Assembly: GCA_012728025.1 (NCBI GenBank)
Contig: JAAYFX010000086.1
Span: 1-17,638, forward strand
DNA length: 17,638 bases
Source: Clostridiales bacterium
GTDB lineage: Bacteria > Bacillota > Clostridia > Oscillospirales > Oscillospiraceae
Reading direction: 5' to 3'
How positions within the stretch are numbered: position 1 is the stretch's first letter; the number at the start of each line of letters is the position of its first letter. Below are positions 1 through 7,326 of this stretch, piece by piece. Both the position numbers and the translations under genes were made by a program. The notes beneath the pieces are model-generated. The model had not been told where the DNA came from and searched no databases. It was given only the letters and a program-made list of their open reading frames with translations.

Positions 1-307
1 CTATAACGCTGCCCCCGCCCACAGCAAGGATAAAGTCCAGCTTTTCCTTTTTACAAAGCTCCACACCCTCATAGACAAGACCGCTTCTGGGATTTGGCAA
101 AACCCCTGGAAGCTCCGTAAAATAAAGCCCCGCCTCGTTAAGACTTGCGCAGACAGCCTCATAAACACCGTTTTTCTTAATGGAGCCGCCGCCATAATGC
201 AAAAGTACCCGAGAACCGCCGAAACGACGGATAAGCTCACCGGTTTTCTTTTCCTGTCCCTCGCCGAAGGCAAAGTAGGTTGGAGAGTAATAAGTGAAGT
301 TTTCCAT
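1..307 (-). CDS. Iron-containing alcohol dehydrogenase, N-terminal part (cut by window edge)
   Basis: Reading the minus strand from the ATG at 307 gives 102 codons, open to the left edge. The product starts MENFTYYSPTYFAFGEG and has a GGGS nucleotide-binding loop at residues 97-100 (LAVGGGSVI), as in the NAD(P)H-dependent butanol dehydrogenase/YqhD branch of Fe-dependent alcohol dehydrogenases. These cytoplasmic enzymes reduce aldehydes to alcohols. The metal-binding residues lie in the missing C-terminal half, so the metal and activity cannot be checked. An AAGGAAGG ribosome binding site sits about 8 nt upstream of this ATG. A longer reading frame in another phase over the same bases is a shadow. 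The gene is divergent from the dehydratase operon and has its own promoter and a leader of roughly 236 nt. The family is secure; the substrate is unknown. Confidence 0.9.
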   Translation of the reverse strand, partial: MENFTYYSPTYFAFGEGQEKKTGELIRRFGGSRVLLHYGGGSIKKNGVYEAVCASLNEAGLYFTELPGVLPNPRSGLVYEGVELCKKEKLDFILAVGGGSVI

Positions 308-537
308 AAGTGAAGCCTTCCTTTCATATAGCTTAAAAAGTTTTAGTGTTTTTGCCTGCCCTGCCTCTTTAAAAGTCATCTATATATGCTGCCATGTCAT
401 TGATTTTAATGCCTGCAAATTACGGAAAGGCTTACAAGGCCCAGCTTCGTATCGGGGAAGCCGCGCAAACCGCCGCACATCCATAATGTAGGCTTTTGCA
501 GACCTGTGTCATAGCATTTAAACAACTTGTAATGACT
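308..537 (-). promoter_or_regulatory. Long leader of the alcohol dehydrogenase mRNA, possibly structured
   Basis: If transcription starts near 543, the dehydrogenase has an untranslated leader of about 236 nt. It holds no convincing gene. On the minus strand TTGCAGGC (418-411) can pair with GTCTGCAA (503-496, one G-U), closing a domain of about 77 nt. That domain contains smaller hairpins (ACAT/ATGT; GCTTC/GAAGC). I do not recognise a known riboswitch class. Thermodynamic significance was not computed. Confidence 0.3.
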
Positions 538-578
538 GCCTATGGGGACATTATAGCATTTTGACCATAGGCCCGCAA
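538..578 (-). promoter_or_regulatory. Promoter of the alcohol dehydrogenase with an overlapping inverted repeat
   Basis: On the minus strand a TTGCGG -35 box (578-573) is followed after 17 bp by a perfect TATAAT -10 box (555-550) with an extended TGC in front. A perfect 8-bp inverted repeat, GCCTATGG (538-545) and CCATAGGC (565-572), brackets the -10 box, with one arm in the spacer and one at the expected start site. This placement suits a repressor operator. The regulator is unknown. Confidence 0.5.
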
Positions 579-683
579 GAGTGCTTTAGCCCCCCTTATC
601 ACTCTCATAAAGATATAAAAATGAGCTTTTTTACTTTCTCTGCTTGATTTTTAAAAAATAGACATATGTATTTTAACATAAAA

Positions 684-751
684 AGGGGCTTAAAGATGTT
701 GATAATGTATAGAACTTTTGTAAGCTATGGCCCAAATCGACAAAAGCCCCT
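684..751. repeat. GC-rich inverted repeat in the divergent intergenic region
   Basis: AGGGGCTT (684-691) and AAGCCCCT (744-751) form a perfect 8-bp stem around a 52-nt loop, standing out in otherwise AT-rich DNA. It lies upstream of the proposed dehydratase promoter, so it may be a protein site, part of an undetected small RNA, or chance. No gene is seen between 579 and 766. Confidence 0.3.
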
Positions 752-766
752 AATTTAAAGCCTATT

Positions 767-804
767 TTGAAAGCTGCATAAATCTATAATTATAAAAATT
801 ATAG
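767..804 (+). promoter_or_regulatory. Candidate promoter and operator of the dehydratase operon
   Basis: TTGAAA (767-772) and TATAAA (791-796) are spaced by 18 bp. The -10 box is embedded in a perfect inverted repeat, CTATAATT (784-791), 5-bp spacer, AATTATAG (797-804). This is AT-rich and only moderately specific, but a dyad over the -10 box is a common repressor layout. Transcription from here gives a leader of about 185 nt before the TTG start at 989. Confidence 0.4.
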
Positions 805-988
805 AAACAGTACAAATAAATTATGATTTATGAGCCAAACTTATTGAATGTGCACAAATAACACTTGATAGAGACAAAAAAACATAGTAGGCTAGTATAT
901 GAAGCTTTAAGGAGCCTGTGCAAAGATGTAGGGAAATAAAAAAGGGCTTAGCTGGGTAACTCAAAACTATAAAAGGGGGACTTAAATC

Positions 989-2122
989 TTGGATTACCGG
1001 AAACTATTCGATTGCAGCATACCGGGCGAATCAGTCTCGGCGTGGAGGGCGGAAGGGAAAAAGGCACTGGGTGTTGTTTGCTGCCATGTACCGCATGAAA
1101 TACTTCATGCGGCGAACATACTCCCTGTAAGACTCAGAGCCACAGGCTGTGAGGATTATGCCGAGGGTGAAGTGTGGATGTCAAGCTTTAGCTGCAGCTT
1201 TGCCAAATCCATATTGCAGTTTTTTATCGAAGGACGCTATGATTTAGACGGGCTTATATGCTCTGACGGTTGTATGCAGGCTGCTAGAATTTATGATAAT
1301 TGGAAATGGATTTCTGAAAAGCCGGAAGCTAAAAAACAGTTTAACTATGAAATTGGCGTTCCCAGAAAAAGCAGCCCCACTACAAAGGAGTTTTATAAGG
1401 AAGAGCTCTTTGACCTTATATCTGAAATGGAGAAGCAAAGCGGAGAGAAAGTAACAGACGAAAAACTCATAGAATCCATAGAGCTGTATAACGAGTCAAG
1501 AAGGCTTGTGAAAAAGGTTTTGGAGCTTCAAAAGGAAAAGCACCCTGTTTTAACGGGTACAGAAGCCTTAAGTCTCATGATTTCCTCGACGAATATGCCT
1601 GTTGAGGAATATATAGAGCTTTTAAGGGCCTTCCTTGCCGATGTGACTAACAGAAAGCCCATTACAGATTATAGGGCAAGGCTTATGCTTATAGGCAGCG
1701 CCATGGATGACCCGAATTGGGTTAAGGTCATAGAGGCTAAAGGCGGCTTATTTGTAGCCGATACTCTATGTCACGGAACAATGTACTTTGGTAACGAGAT
1801 GGAATATGACAAGTCGGATATTATTGGCTCCATTGCAGATTATTACCTAAACCGTCTGGTCTGTCCCAGAATGATAGATAACCGAGATGCCCTCCACGAG
1901 TATATTCTTAATACAGCCAAGGAATATCAGGTGGATGGACTTGTGTATCAGAAGATGCAAAACTGCGAATGCTGGGGCGGTGAAAACGTATTTCTTGAGG
2001 GCGAGCTGAAGGAAGTGGGCATACCCCTTTTGAATCTCGACCGTGAGCAGAAGATGGCAAACGTCGGCCAGCTTGAAGTACGTGCCGAAGCCTTTGTTGA
2101 AATGATAGAGAAGGAGGGTTAG
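989..2122 (+). CDS. 2-hydroxyacyl-CoA dehydratase / benzoyl-CoA reductase family, small subunit
   Basis: This 377-residue protein belongs to the HgdB/HadC/FldC/BcrC family, whose members bind a [4Fe-4S] cluster and carry out radical dehydration or reduction of acyl-CoA esters in anaerobes. Length matches the usual small subunit (about 375). The three conserved cysteine positions are present: C69 (SFSCSFAK), C95 (CSDGC) and C326 (QNCECWGGE). A C-terminal VGQLEVRAEAF motif matches the family's GQLRTRxEAF. The start is a TTG at 989 with AAGGGGGA 8 nt upstream; no suitable ATG lies nearby. It is followed after 2 nt by the larger subunit gene, so the two are translationally coupled. Substrate cannot be read from sequence: lactoyl-, 2-hydroxyisocaproyl-, phenyllactyl- or 2-hydroxyglutaryl-CoA are the classical options, and a benzoyl-CoA-reductase-like role is not excluded. 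Confidence 0.9.
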   Translation: MDYRKLFDCSIPGESVSAWRAEGKKALGVVCCHVPHEILHAANILPVRLRATGCEDYAEGEVWMSSFSCSFAKSILQFFIEGRYDLDGLICSDGCMQAARIYDNWKWISEKPEAKKQFNYEIGVPRKSSPTTKEFYKEELFDLISEMEKQSGEKVTDEKLIESIELYNESRRLVKKVLELQKEKHPVLTGTEALSLMISSTNMPVEEYIELLRAFLADVTNRKPITDYRARLMLIGSAMDDPNWVKVIEAKGGLFVADTLCHGTMYFGNEMEYDKSDIIGSIADYYLNRLVCPRMIDNRDALHEYILNTAKEYQVDGLVYQKMQNCECWGGENVFLEGELKEVGIPLLNLDREQKMANVGQLEVRAEAFVEMIEKEG

Positions 2123-2124
2123 AA

Positions 2125-3417
2125 ATGGCTTATATTGACCATTCTCCAAAAGTTTTAAGCGGTGAGATGAGCACCATGGACTTTATTTGTACGACAATAG
2201 AGAGCAAGTTGGATTATGCCTTGGAAAAAAATCCGGATACCCGCTGGATATACGACCTTCAGGTGGCAACTTGGTGTTCAATACGTGATGCTAAGAAAAA
2301 CGGGAAAAAGGTTATAGCCTTTGGCGGGCCTGTGCCTGTTGACCTTATCTATGCCTTTGGCTGTCAGCCTTATTATCTTGACCAACTTCCCTTAAGTCTT
2401 GCTCCAACCACCGCCGTTGCCTCAAAATACATAGACCTATGCGAGCGCTATACTAACCAGAGTATGTGCGCTCTGGATAAGATAGAGTTGGGGGTGCTTT
2501 TGGCTGACGAATACGGCATAACTCCGGATGCCTTTGTCTATTCCACAGTTCCCTGCGATTCTTCTCGTATAGCCTATCCAAATATGCAAAAGATTTGGAA
2601 TGTTCCCACCTTCACAATTGACACACCCTTCCGGCGGGATGAACGTGGCCTTCGCTACCTTGCAAAGCAAACTTTGGAGTTTATAGAATTTATGGAGGAA
2701 TTAACCGGCACAAAGCTTGACTGGGATAAATTCAAGGAGACTATGGAAGTTGCGAATAAAACCAACGAACTTCTTGTAAAGTGTGCCGACCTTAGAAAGC
2801 ATACACCCTGTCCCCTGCCCGGCACTCTTTGTATCTCCAATGCCTGCATGAGCGGTCAGGCGGCAGACCCCGCCATGGTAGACTTCCTTGAAAAACAGTT
2901 GGAAACCGGCCAGATGATTATAGACATGGGTCTGGCGGCCTGCCCCAACGGGGAAAAATACCGCATGATGTTCCATCAGAATATGCTTTGGACAGACCCC
3001 AAAACCTATGGCTATCTGGAGCGTGAATACGGTGCTGTTTGCATTATGGACGCCCTTGGACATTTCTGGGGAAACTATTACGAGAACATGGATGATAAGG
3101 ATGACTGTGTAAGAATTCTTGCAAAAAAGATGATGGACTTCCCCATGATTCATGGAGCGGCGGGACCTGTTGATTACTACCGCGACAGAATAAAATATCT
3201 CATGGATAACTTTAACATAAACGTGTCTGTATTCTTCGGCCATATCGGCTGCAAGCACACTTGGGCCTCAACAAAGATTTTGTCTGAGTATATCTTTGAA
3301 AATTGGGGAATTCCCACCTTGAACCTAGACGTAGACTGCATAGACGGCCGCTATAAGGGGCCGGATGAAATCAGAAAGAGCATAGGCGAATATCTTGAAA
3401 ACGTTGTAAGGCTTTAA
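2125..3417 (+). CDS. 2-hydroxyacyl-CoA dehydratase / benzoyl-CoA reductase family, large subunit
   Basis: The 430-residue product is the partner of the preceding gene, and its length fits the larger subunit (about 410-430) of lactoyl-CoA and 2-hydroxyisocaproyl-CoA dehydratases. Cysteines in the positions of the cluster ligands are C115 (QSMCALDK), C144 (STVPCDSSR) and C376 (GHIGCKHTWASTKIL). The last block, followed by GIPTLNLDVDCIDGRY, is characteristic of this branch. AAGGAGGG at 2111-2118 lies 6 nt before the ATG. In characterised systems both subunits form a cytoplasmic heterodimer activated by a separate ATP-hydrolysing [4Fe-4S] protein (HgdC/HadI/FldI). No such gene is present in the window. 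The gene ends 12 bp before a perfect-stem terminator, so the operon has two genes only. Confidence 0.9.
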   Translation: MAYIDHSPKVLSGEMSTMDFICTTIESKLDYALEKNPDTRWIYDLQVATWCSIRDAKKNGKKVIAFGGPVPVDLIYAFGCQPYYLDQLPLSLAPTTAVASKYIDLCERYTNQSMCALDKIELGVLLADEYGITPDAFVYSTVPCDSSRIAYPNMQKIWNVPTFTIDTPFRRDERGLRYLAKQTLEFIEFMEELTGTKLDWDKFKETMEVANKTNELLVKCADLRKHTPCPLPGTLCISNACMSGQAADPAMVDFLEKQLETGQMIIDMGLAACPNGEKYRMMFHQNMLWTDPKTYGYLEREYGAVCIMDALGHFWGNYYENMDDKDDCVRILAKKMMDFPMIHGAAGPVDYYRDRIKYLMDNFNINVSVFFGHIGCKHTWASTKILSEYIFENWGIPTLNLDVDCIDGRYKGPDEIRKSIGEYLENVVRL

Positions 3418-3429
3418 GTCTTTAAAACC

Positions 3430-3465
3430 TAAAGGGCTATCCGCTTGTTGGCGGATAGCCCTTTA
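3430..3465. terminator. Bidirectional terminator between convergent genes
   Basis: A perfect 15-bp stem, left arm 3430-3444 and right arm 3451-3465 (GCGGATAGCCCTTTA), closes a 6-nt TTGTTG loop. It sits 13 bp after the dehydratase operon and 70 bp beyond the end of the oppositely oriented galE. The T-tract is modest on both sides (TTTT on the minus strand), but stem length and position support a shared terminator. Confidence 0.8.
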
Positions 3466-3536
3466 GAGCATATTTTAAGTTTGAGCAGTCTATTTTACTT
3501 TTTTCAAAGCTTTCACAAAAGCGAAGGAAGGCCCCT

Positions 3537-4529
3537 TCATCTTCCATAGCCATCTGGATGCTCCTTGTGCCAGCGCCAAGCTGAGGCGATGATTTTTCCT
3601 ATATCCGCCTGCTTTGGCCGCCAGCCAAGAAGGCTTTTTGCCTTTTCACTGGAGGCTACAAGGCGGGCAGGGTCTCCAGAGCGTCGGGGGGCAATTTTAT
3701 AGGGAATGGCTTTTCCCACAACCTTTTCAGACTCGGCGATTATCTCTTTAACAGAAAACCCCTCTCCGTTGCCGAGATTGAATATATCGCTTTTGCCGCC
3801 CTTTATAAGATGCTCTGCCGCTAAAACATGGGCACTTGCCAAATCATAAACATGGATATAGTCCCGCAGGCAGCTTCCGTCCGGCGTGTCATAGTCATCT
3901 CCAAAAACCGAAACAAATTCACGCTTTCCGTTGGGAACCTGCAAAACTATGGGGATAAGGTGGGTTTCCGGCTCATGAGCCTCGCCTATGGCGGCCTTTT
4001 CGTGGGCACCGCAGGCATTAAAATAGCGCAGTGAAACATAGCGTAGGCCATGGGCTTTTTCAGCCCAGTAAAACATACGCTCCATGGCGAGCTTTGTTTC
4101 GCCATAGCAGTTTGTAGGGCAGGCGGGGGCGGTTTCCGGAATGGGCACAGCCTCCGGTTCCCCGTAAACAGCGGCGCTGGAAGAAAAAACAATATGTTTT
4201 ACAGAGTGCCTTACCATGGCTTTGAGAAGGCAGAGGGTGCCGCCCACATTGTTGTCGTAATATTTTAAGGGGTCTGTCATACTTTCGCCAACCTGAGAGT
4301 TTGCGGCAAAGTGAATTATAACCTCGGGACGCTCTTTTTTAAAAACCCCGTCTAAAAAGTCTCCGTCACGAATGTCACCTTAATAAAACACAGCTTTCGG
4401 GTGAATAGCCCCCCTATGGCCGGTTTCAAGATTATCGATAATGGCAACCTTAAATCCCTCATCTATAAGCTCATATACAGTATGGGAGCCAATGTATCCA
4501 GCTCCGCCTAAAACTAAAACCTTAGCCAT
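3537..4529 (-). pseudogene. galE: UDP-glucose 4-epimerase, interrupted by an in-frame stop codon
   Basis: The frame from ATG 4529 to TGA 3537 would encode 330 residues, the normal GalE length. It shows the NAD-binding GGAGYIGS (residues 8-15), FSSSAAVYG, and the catalytic YxxxK pair Y142/K146 (NCYGETKLA). Codon 50 is TAA (4382-4380) inside an otherwise intact FYxGDIRD motif, where a sense codon one base from TAA (AAA, GAA or CAA) is expected. There is no frameshift. A well-placed AGGAGG (4541-4536) precedes the ATG by 6 nt. Translation could restart at ATG 4280, but that protein would lack the Rossmann glycine motif. GalE interconverts UDP-glucose and UDP-galactose in the Leloir pathway. A sequencing error at one base is the main alternative; the decayed galK upstream argues for real loss. 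Confidence 0.85.
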
Positions 4530-4539
4530 AACTTACCTC

Positions 4540-4798
4540 CTATTTTAAAACCATGGCACCCTTTTGCCGGAAAGAAAGCTCCAAACAGGCACCCTTACCA
4601 AATATTCTGTCCATTTTTATAATCTGGGGATATTTCCTTTAACACAAAAGCCACAACAGTCCATGCAAAACCGCCATGAACCCGAACAGCGCCCTTTTCG
4701 CCCAGTATACGGCGGGAAAGAAAATGGGCTTTCCAATAGTCAAGAAGTCTTAGCACCTTAGGTTCTCCTTATAAGGGCACTTTTTTACATCCCAAGCT
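4540..4798 (-). pseudogene. galK: Galactokinase remnant, C-terminal fragment with frameshifts
   Basis: Minus-strand translation shows pieces of the galactokinase C-terminus in more than one frame. One frame gives GEPKVLRLLDYW, then ILGEKGAVRVHGGFAWTVVAFV, close to the GalK RVHGGGFAGTxxAFV motif but with one glycine deleted and G to W. It then reads into TAA near DYKNGQNIW. The next frame continues with MDRIFGKGACLELSFRQKGA from 4614 to a TAG at 4542-4540, matching the family's terminal IFGKG block. Another in-frame TAA lies before GEPKV. The galK stop overlaps the galE ribosome binding site, the usual galK-galE operon order. Only about 85 codons remain; the N-terminal two thirds are gone. The identification is by motif recall, not alignment. 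Confidence 0.65.
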
Positions 4799-4870
4799 GA
4801 TTATAAGGTTTTTGGGGGGAGAATGCAAACCCGAAAGCAAAGCCCAAGCTTATCGATAAGGAGGATATAT
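4799..4870. other. Intergenic stretch beside the galK remnant
   Basis: There is no gene between the galK remnant and the terminator. The only notable element is a 12-bp perfect palindrome, CTTATCGATAAG, at about 4850-4861. It could be the boundary of the deletion that removed most of galK, but nothing in the sequence proves this. Confidence 0.3.
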
Positions 4871-4913
4871 AAAACCGACAGTAAAGGCGTTTTAGGCCCT
4901 TACTGCCGGTTTT
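4871..4913 (-). terminator. Rho-independent terminator of the CoA-transferase gene
   Basis: Arms 4871-4888 and 4896-4913 form an 18-bp stem. Its two non-Watson-Crick positions become G-U pairs on the minus-strand RNA, which suggests that strand is the functional one. The 3' side ends in TTTT in both directions. It lies 64 bp past the CoA-transferase stop codon. Confidence 0.8.
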
Positions 4914-4976
4914 TAAAGAGTGCTATGTATGTTTATGGTAGAGGATAATAAGCTTTAATACCAGACTACAAGGATA

Positions 4977-6419
4977 TTAGTCCGCCTTTGTAAAGGTATA
5001 GTCTCTGAAAGGCATTGCGGTGTTGGGCTGCCTTACGGCAGGGGGAGTGCTGTCGTTTATATCGTAGCCCTCAAAGTCAGCCTCTTCAATAAGGGGAGTG
5101 GTAAGGATTTTTTCCTTGAGCATGGGACGGAAATCGGGATGGGCAATCTTTATAAGTGCTTTTATACGGTCTTTATAGCTCTTAAGATATACGTCTGCTA
5201 TGCCCCATTCGGAAACAACGAACATAACATAGTTTTTGAGCATGGAAACAATGGAGCCTTCAGGCAGCCAAGGAACAATGTTCGACTGGGTTTCGCCATC
5301 TTTGTCAACATAGATGGAGCGCAGGCAGAGGAAGCTGCGGCCGCCTTTTACACGCTGTGCGCCGTAGAGGTAGGCCATGGAGCCGCCCATGCCGGTGTAG
5401 GGTTTTAAGCCCTGAGCTTCAGAGCAGGCCTGACCGAGAAGGTCAACCATGAAGGTGGCGTTTATGGCAACAAGGTTTTCCTGCTCCATTGCGCCGAGAG
5501 GCTCAATGCACTGGGTTCTGGGAACCAGCATAACGTCGTATTTTCCGCAGTTTTCTGAAAGCCACTGGAAGGTTTCTCTTGTGCAGGCACCAGGGCTGGA
5601 AGCACGGAGCTTTGTGATTTTGCCGGATTCTACAAGGGGCATCATGCTGTCGCATAAAACCTCGGAAAAGACCTCTATGCTGAAGGGCAGCTTGGAAAGG
5701 TTTTTAAGAATTTCTTCGCCAAGACCACCAAAGCCTATCTGCACCCTATCGCCGGCCTTAAGGTAAGGCAGGATAAAGGAAGCAACCTTCTCGTCCACCT
5801 CGGTGGGCTGGGGGGTGGGAAGCTCGAACATTTCGGTGTCGTTCTTTATGATAAAGTCAAACTCTGTTATGTGGATGTTGCCGTGGTCAATTTCAAAGGT
5901 GGGAACGGGGTAAATGCCGGTGGCGTCAATGAAGCCGAATTTTTTTGTGATTTCAGGCATATTTTCGGTGATGGCGTTTGTACAAACACCATAGCCGCCA
6001 ACGTTGCACCAACCGTTTTCGTCAGGGGGAGCAACCTGAAGGGCACTGCCGTTAACACCGTATTCCTGCATACAGTTTGTATAAGTGTCGTAGCCTGCAC
6101 CTAAAGGCTCAACAGTATGGGCCTCAATGCCCATTCTGTCAAGAGGCAGATTGTAGATGTTTAGGAGACGGAAATGTCCCTTGATATCGTGGTCAAAAAC
6201 CATGTTGTTGGGAACGTTCATAACATTGTACCAGAAGGTAACATCGCTATATTCTTCCTTGTGTTCATAAAGGTAATCCAGAAACGCATAGGGTACTTGT
6301 GTAGCCTGACCCAAGAAAATAACATCTCCGGGGACTATATGCTTTGCTGCTTCCTCAATAGTAACAAGATGTTCGTCATAATACTTTTTCCAGTCAACTG
6401 AAAGGTCCCTTTTTGCCAT
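4977..6419 (-). CDS. Class I CoA-transferase (4-hydroxybutyrate / acetyl-CoA hydrolase-transferase family)
   Basis: From ATG 6419 this encodes 480 residues of the Cat1/AbfT type of family I CoA-transferase, which moves CoA from a donor such as acetyl-CoA to a carboxylic acid through a glutamyl-CoA intermediate. The candidate catalytic glutamate is E253 in EVFSEVLCD, preceded by the oxyanion-loop motif GFGGLGEE (229-236). NATFMVDLLGQACSEAQG (320-337) and TGMGGSMAYLYGAQ match the family's C-terminal CoA-binding blocks. AGGAGG lies 10 nt before ATG 6419; a TTG at 6425 would be too close to it. The gene is downstream of the TetR gene on the same strand and may share its transcript or use the -10 box at 6507. 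I infer it activates or recycles the acid handled by the dehydratase. That pairing is unusual because FldA and HadA are class III transferases. Confidence 0.92.
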   Translation of the reverse strand: MAKRDLSVDWKKYYDEHLVTIEEAAKHIVPGDVIFLGQATQVPYAFLDYLYEHKEEYSDVTFWYNVMNVPNNMVFDHDIKGHFRLLNIYNLPLDRMGIEAHTVEPLGAGYDTYTNCMQEYGVNGSALQVAPPDENGWCNVGGYGVCTNAITENMPEITKKFGFIDATGIYPVPTFEIDHGNIHITEFDFIIKNDTEMFELPTPQPTEVDEKVASFILPYLKAGDRVQIGFGGLGEEILKNLSKLPFSIEVFSEVLCDSMMPLVESGKITKLRASSPGACTRETFQWLSENCGKYDVMLVPRTQCIEPLGAMEQENLVAINATFMVDLLGQACSEAQGLKPYTGMGGSMAYLYGAQRVKGGRSFLCLRSIYVDKDGETQSNIVPWLPEGSIVSMLKNYVMFVVSEWGIADVYLKSYKDRIKALIKIAHPDFRPMLKEKILTTPLIEEADFEGYDINDSTPPAVRQPNTAMPFRDYTFTKAD

Positions 6420-6501
6420 ATTCAAAGCTCCTCCTACTTATAATAAAAGCGGTATCTTCAGTCGAATAATGATGAATTTACCGAAAATACATCGCTCATA
6501 T

Positions 6502-6507
6502 ATTATA
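6502..6507 (-). promoter_or_regulatory. Candidate -10 box of the CoA-transferase gene
   Basis: A perfect TATAAT lies on the minus strand at 6507-6502 inside a short dyad (TATATT, 4-bp spacer, AATATA). No good -35 box is seen at 17 bp. The predicted leader is about 75 nt. Confidence 0.4.
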
Positions 6508-6598
6508 CAATATAGAAAAACAAAGGAAAGCGCACACTTTTTTGCTTCTGTGACATTTTGCTACAAAAGTAAGGAATTGTAAGAACTAAAGGTGGTTT

Positions 6599-7165
6599 TT
6601 AATCTGCTTTTTCCGGCTTATATATTCCCGAGGCTATTTCCCATGAGCGTTTTGCGTGAAGGGCCACCGAATGCCTTACAAAAAAGGCAAATTCCTCCGG
6701 TGGCATAATTTCGGGTGAGCTTATCCATTCATACATATAATCAAAAAGGGCATCACAGGTTTTTATTACATAAAAATCAGCAGATTTTTCGCCTAGGTAG
6801 GTATCCTTAAAATCCCGCTCTATAATAGGGCGCAAAAACTCCCTCCAGTAGGCTCTAGCAGAGTTTTGCCCCTCCACCTGAACAGCCTTTTTAAAAAACT
6901 GCCGGTCTTTATAGCAATATTCGCAGATTTGAGGCATATAATCCCAGATTACCCAGTCATCACGAATTTTTATTTTTGAAAAATAGTCATCATGGTATAT
7001 CCAACTTAAAAGGTCATATTTATCACGAAAATAACGGTAAAAACTCCTTCTGCTTATATCGGCATCGATGCAAACGTCGTTTACAGTAAGTTTATCAAAG
7101 GGTTTTTTCAGCATAAGCTTTTTCATGCTGTCGGCCAGTGCCCTTTTTGTTATGAGTCTTGACAA
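6599..7165 (-). CDS. TetR/AcrR-family transcriptional regulator
   Basis: The 188-residue protein has a typical TetR N-terminal helix-turn-helix: an ITKRALADSMKKLM helix, then LTVNDVCIDADISRRSFYRYF and DKYDLL (residues 26-53). The remainder is an all-helical ligand/dimer domain of the DhaS-like type (YEWISSPEIMPPEEFAFFVRH near the end). The start is a TTG at 7165, since no in-frame ATG fits and an AGAAGGA-like site lies 13 nt upstream. It is divergent from the large flavoprotein gene and followed by the CoA-transferase, so those are the likeliest targets. Its own promoter is covered by an imperfect inverted repeat at 7200-7241, suggesting autorepression. The inducing ligand is unknown; an acid or acyl-CoA of the linked pathway is a reasonable guess. 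Confidence 0.88.
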   Translation of the reverse strand: MSRLITKRALADSMKKLMLKKPFDKLTVNDVCIDADISRRSFYRYFRDKYDLLSWIYHDDYFSKIKIRDDWVIWDYMPQICEYCYKDRQFFKKAVQVEGQNSARAYWREFLRPIIERDFKDTYLGEKSADFYVIKTCDALFDYMYEWISSPEIMPPEEFAFFVRHSVALHAKRSWEIASGIYKPEKAD

Positions 7166-7199
7166 TATTCTTTCACATCCTTCTAAATTTTTCCGATTA

Positions 7200-7241
7200 A
7201 TGTAAATTTATCATTAATAACAGATAATATCAAGTTTACAT
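7200..7241 (-). promoter_or_regulatory. Promoter of the TetR gene within an inverted repeat (putative operator)
   Basis: Minus-strand TTGATA (7233-7228), 17-bp spacer, TAAATT (7210-7205) form the promoter, giving a leader of about 33 nt. ATGTAAATTT (7200-7209) and AAGTTTACAT (7232-7241) are inverted copies with one mismatch, flanking the promoter exactly. This is a plausible autoregulatory TetR operator. Confidence 0.5.
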
Positions 7242-7291
7242 ATTTTTCTTTGATTGTTTATTGTTTATTATGTATAAAATGGAAGATTTGG

Positions 7292-7320
7292 TTGATATTT
7301 TGAATTTCCAATGTTATAGT
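7292..7320 (+). promoter_or_regulatory. Promoter of the flavoprotein gene
   Basis: TTGATA (7292-7297), a 17-bp spacer and TATAGT (7315-7320) match the housekeeping consensus at 5 of 6 positions in each box. Transcription from about 7327 gives a leader of roughly 265 nt. Confidence 0.55.
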
Positions 7321-7326
7321 TATTGT

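Noticed and set aside
1..327. 108-codon minus-strand frame in a different phase at the left edge
   Set aside because: The correct phase from ATG 307 gives an alcohol dehydrogenase N-terminus with GGGS; the other phase is a shadow.
2701..3258. 185-codon antisense frame in the large dehydratase subunit
   Set aside because: No family resemblance, and it is embedded in a well-supported gene.
4564..4761. 65-codon plus-strand frame upstream of galE
   Set aside because: It is antisense to the galactokinase remnant, which explains the sequence better.
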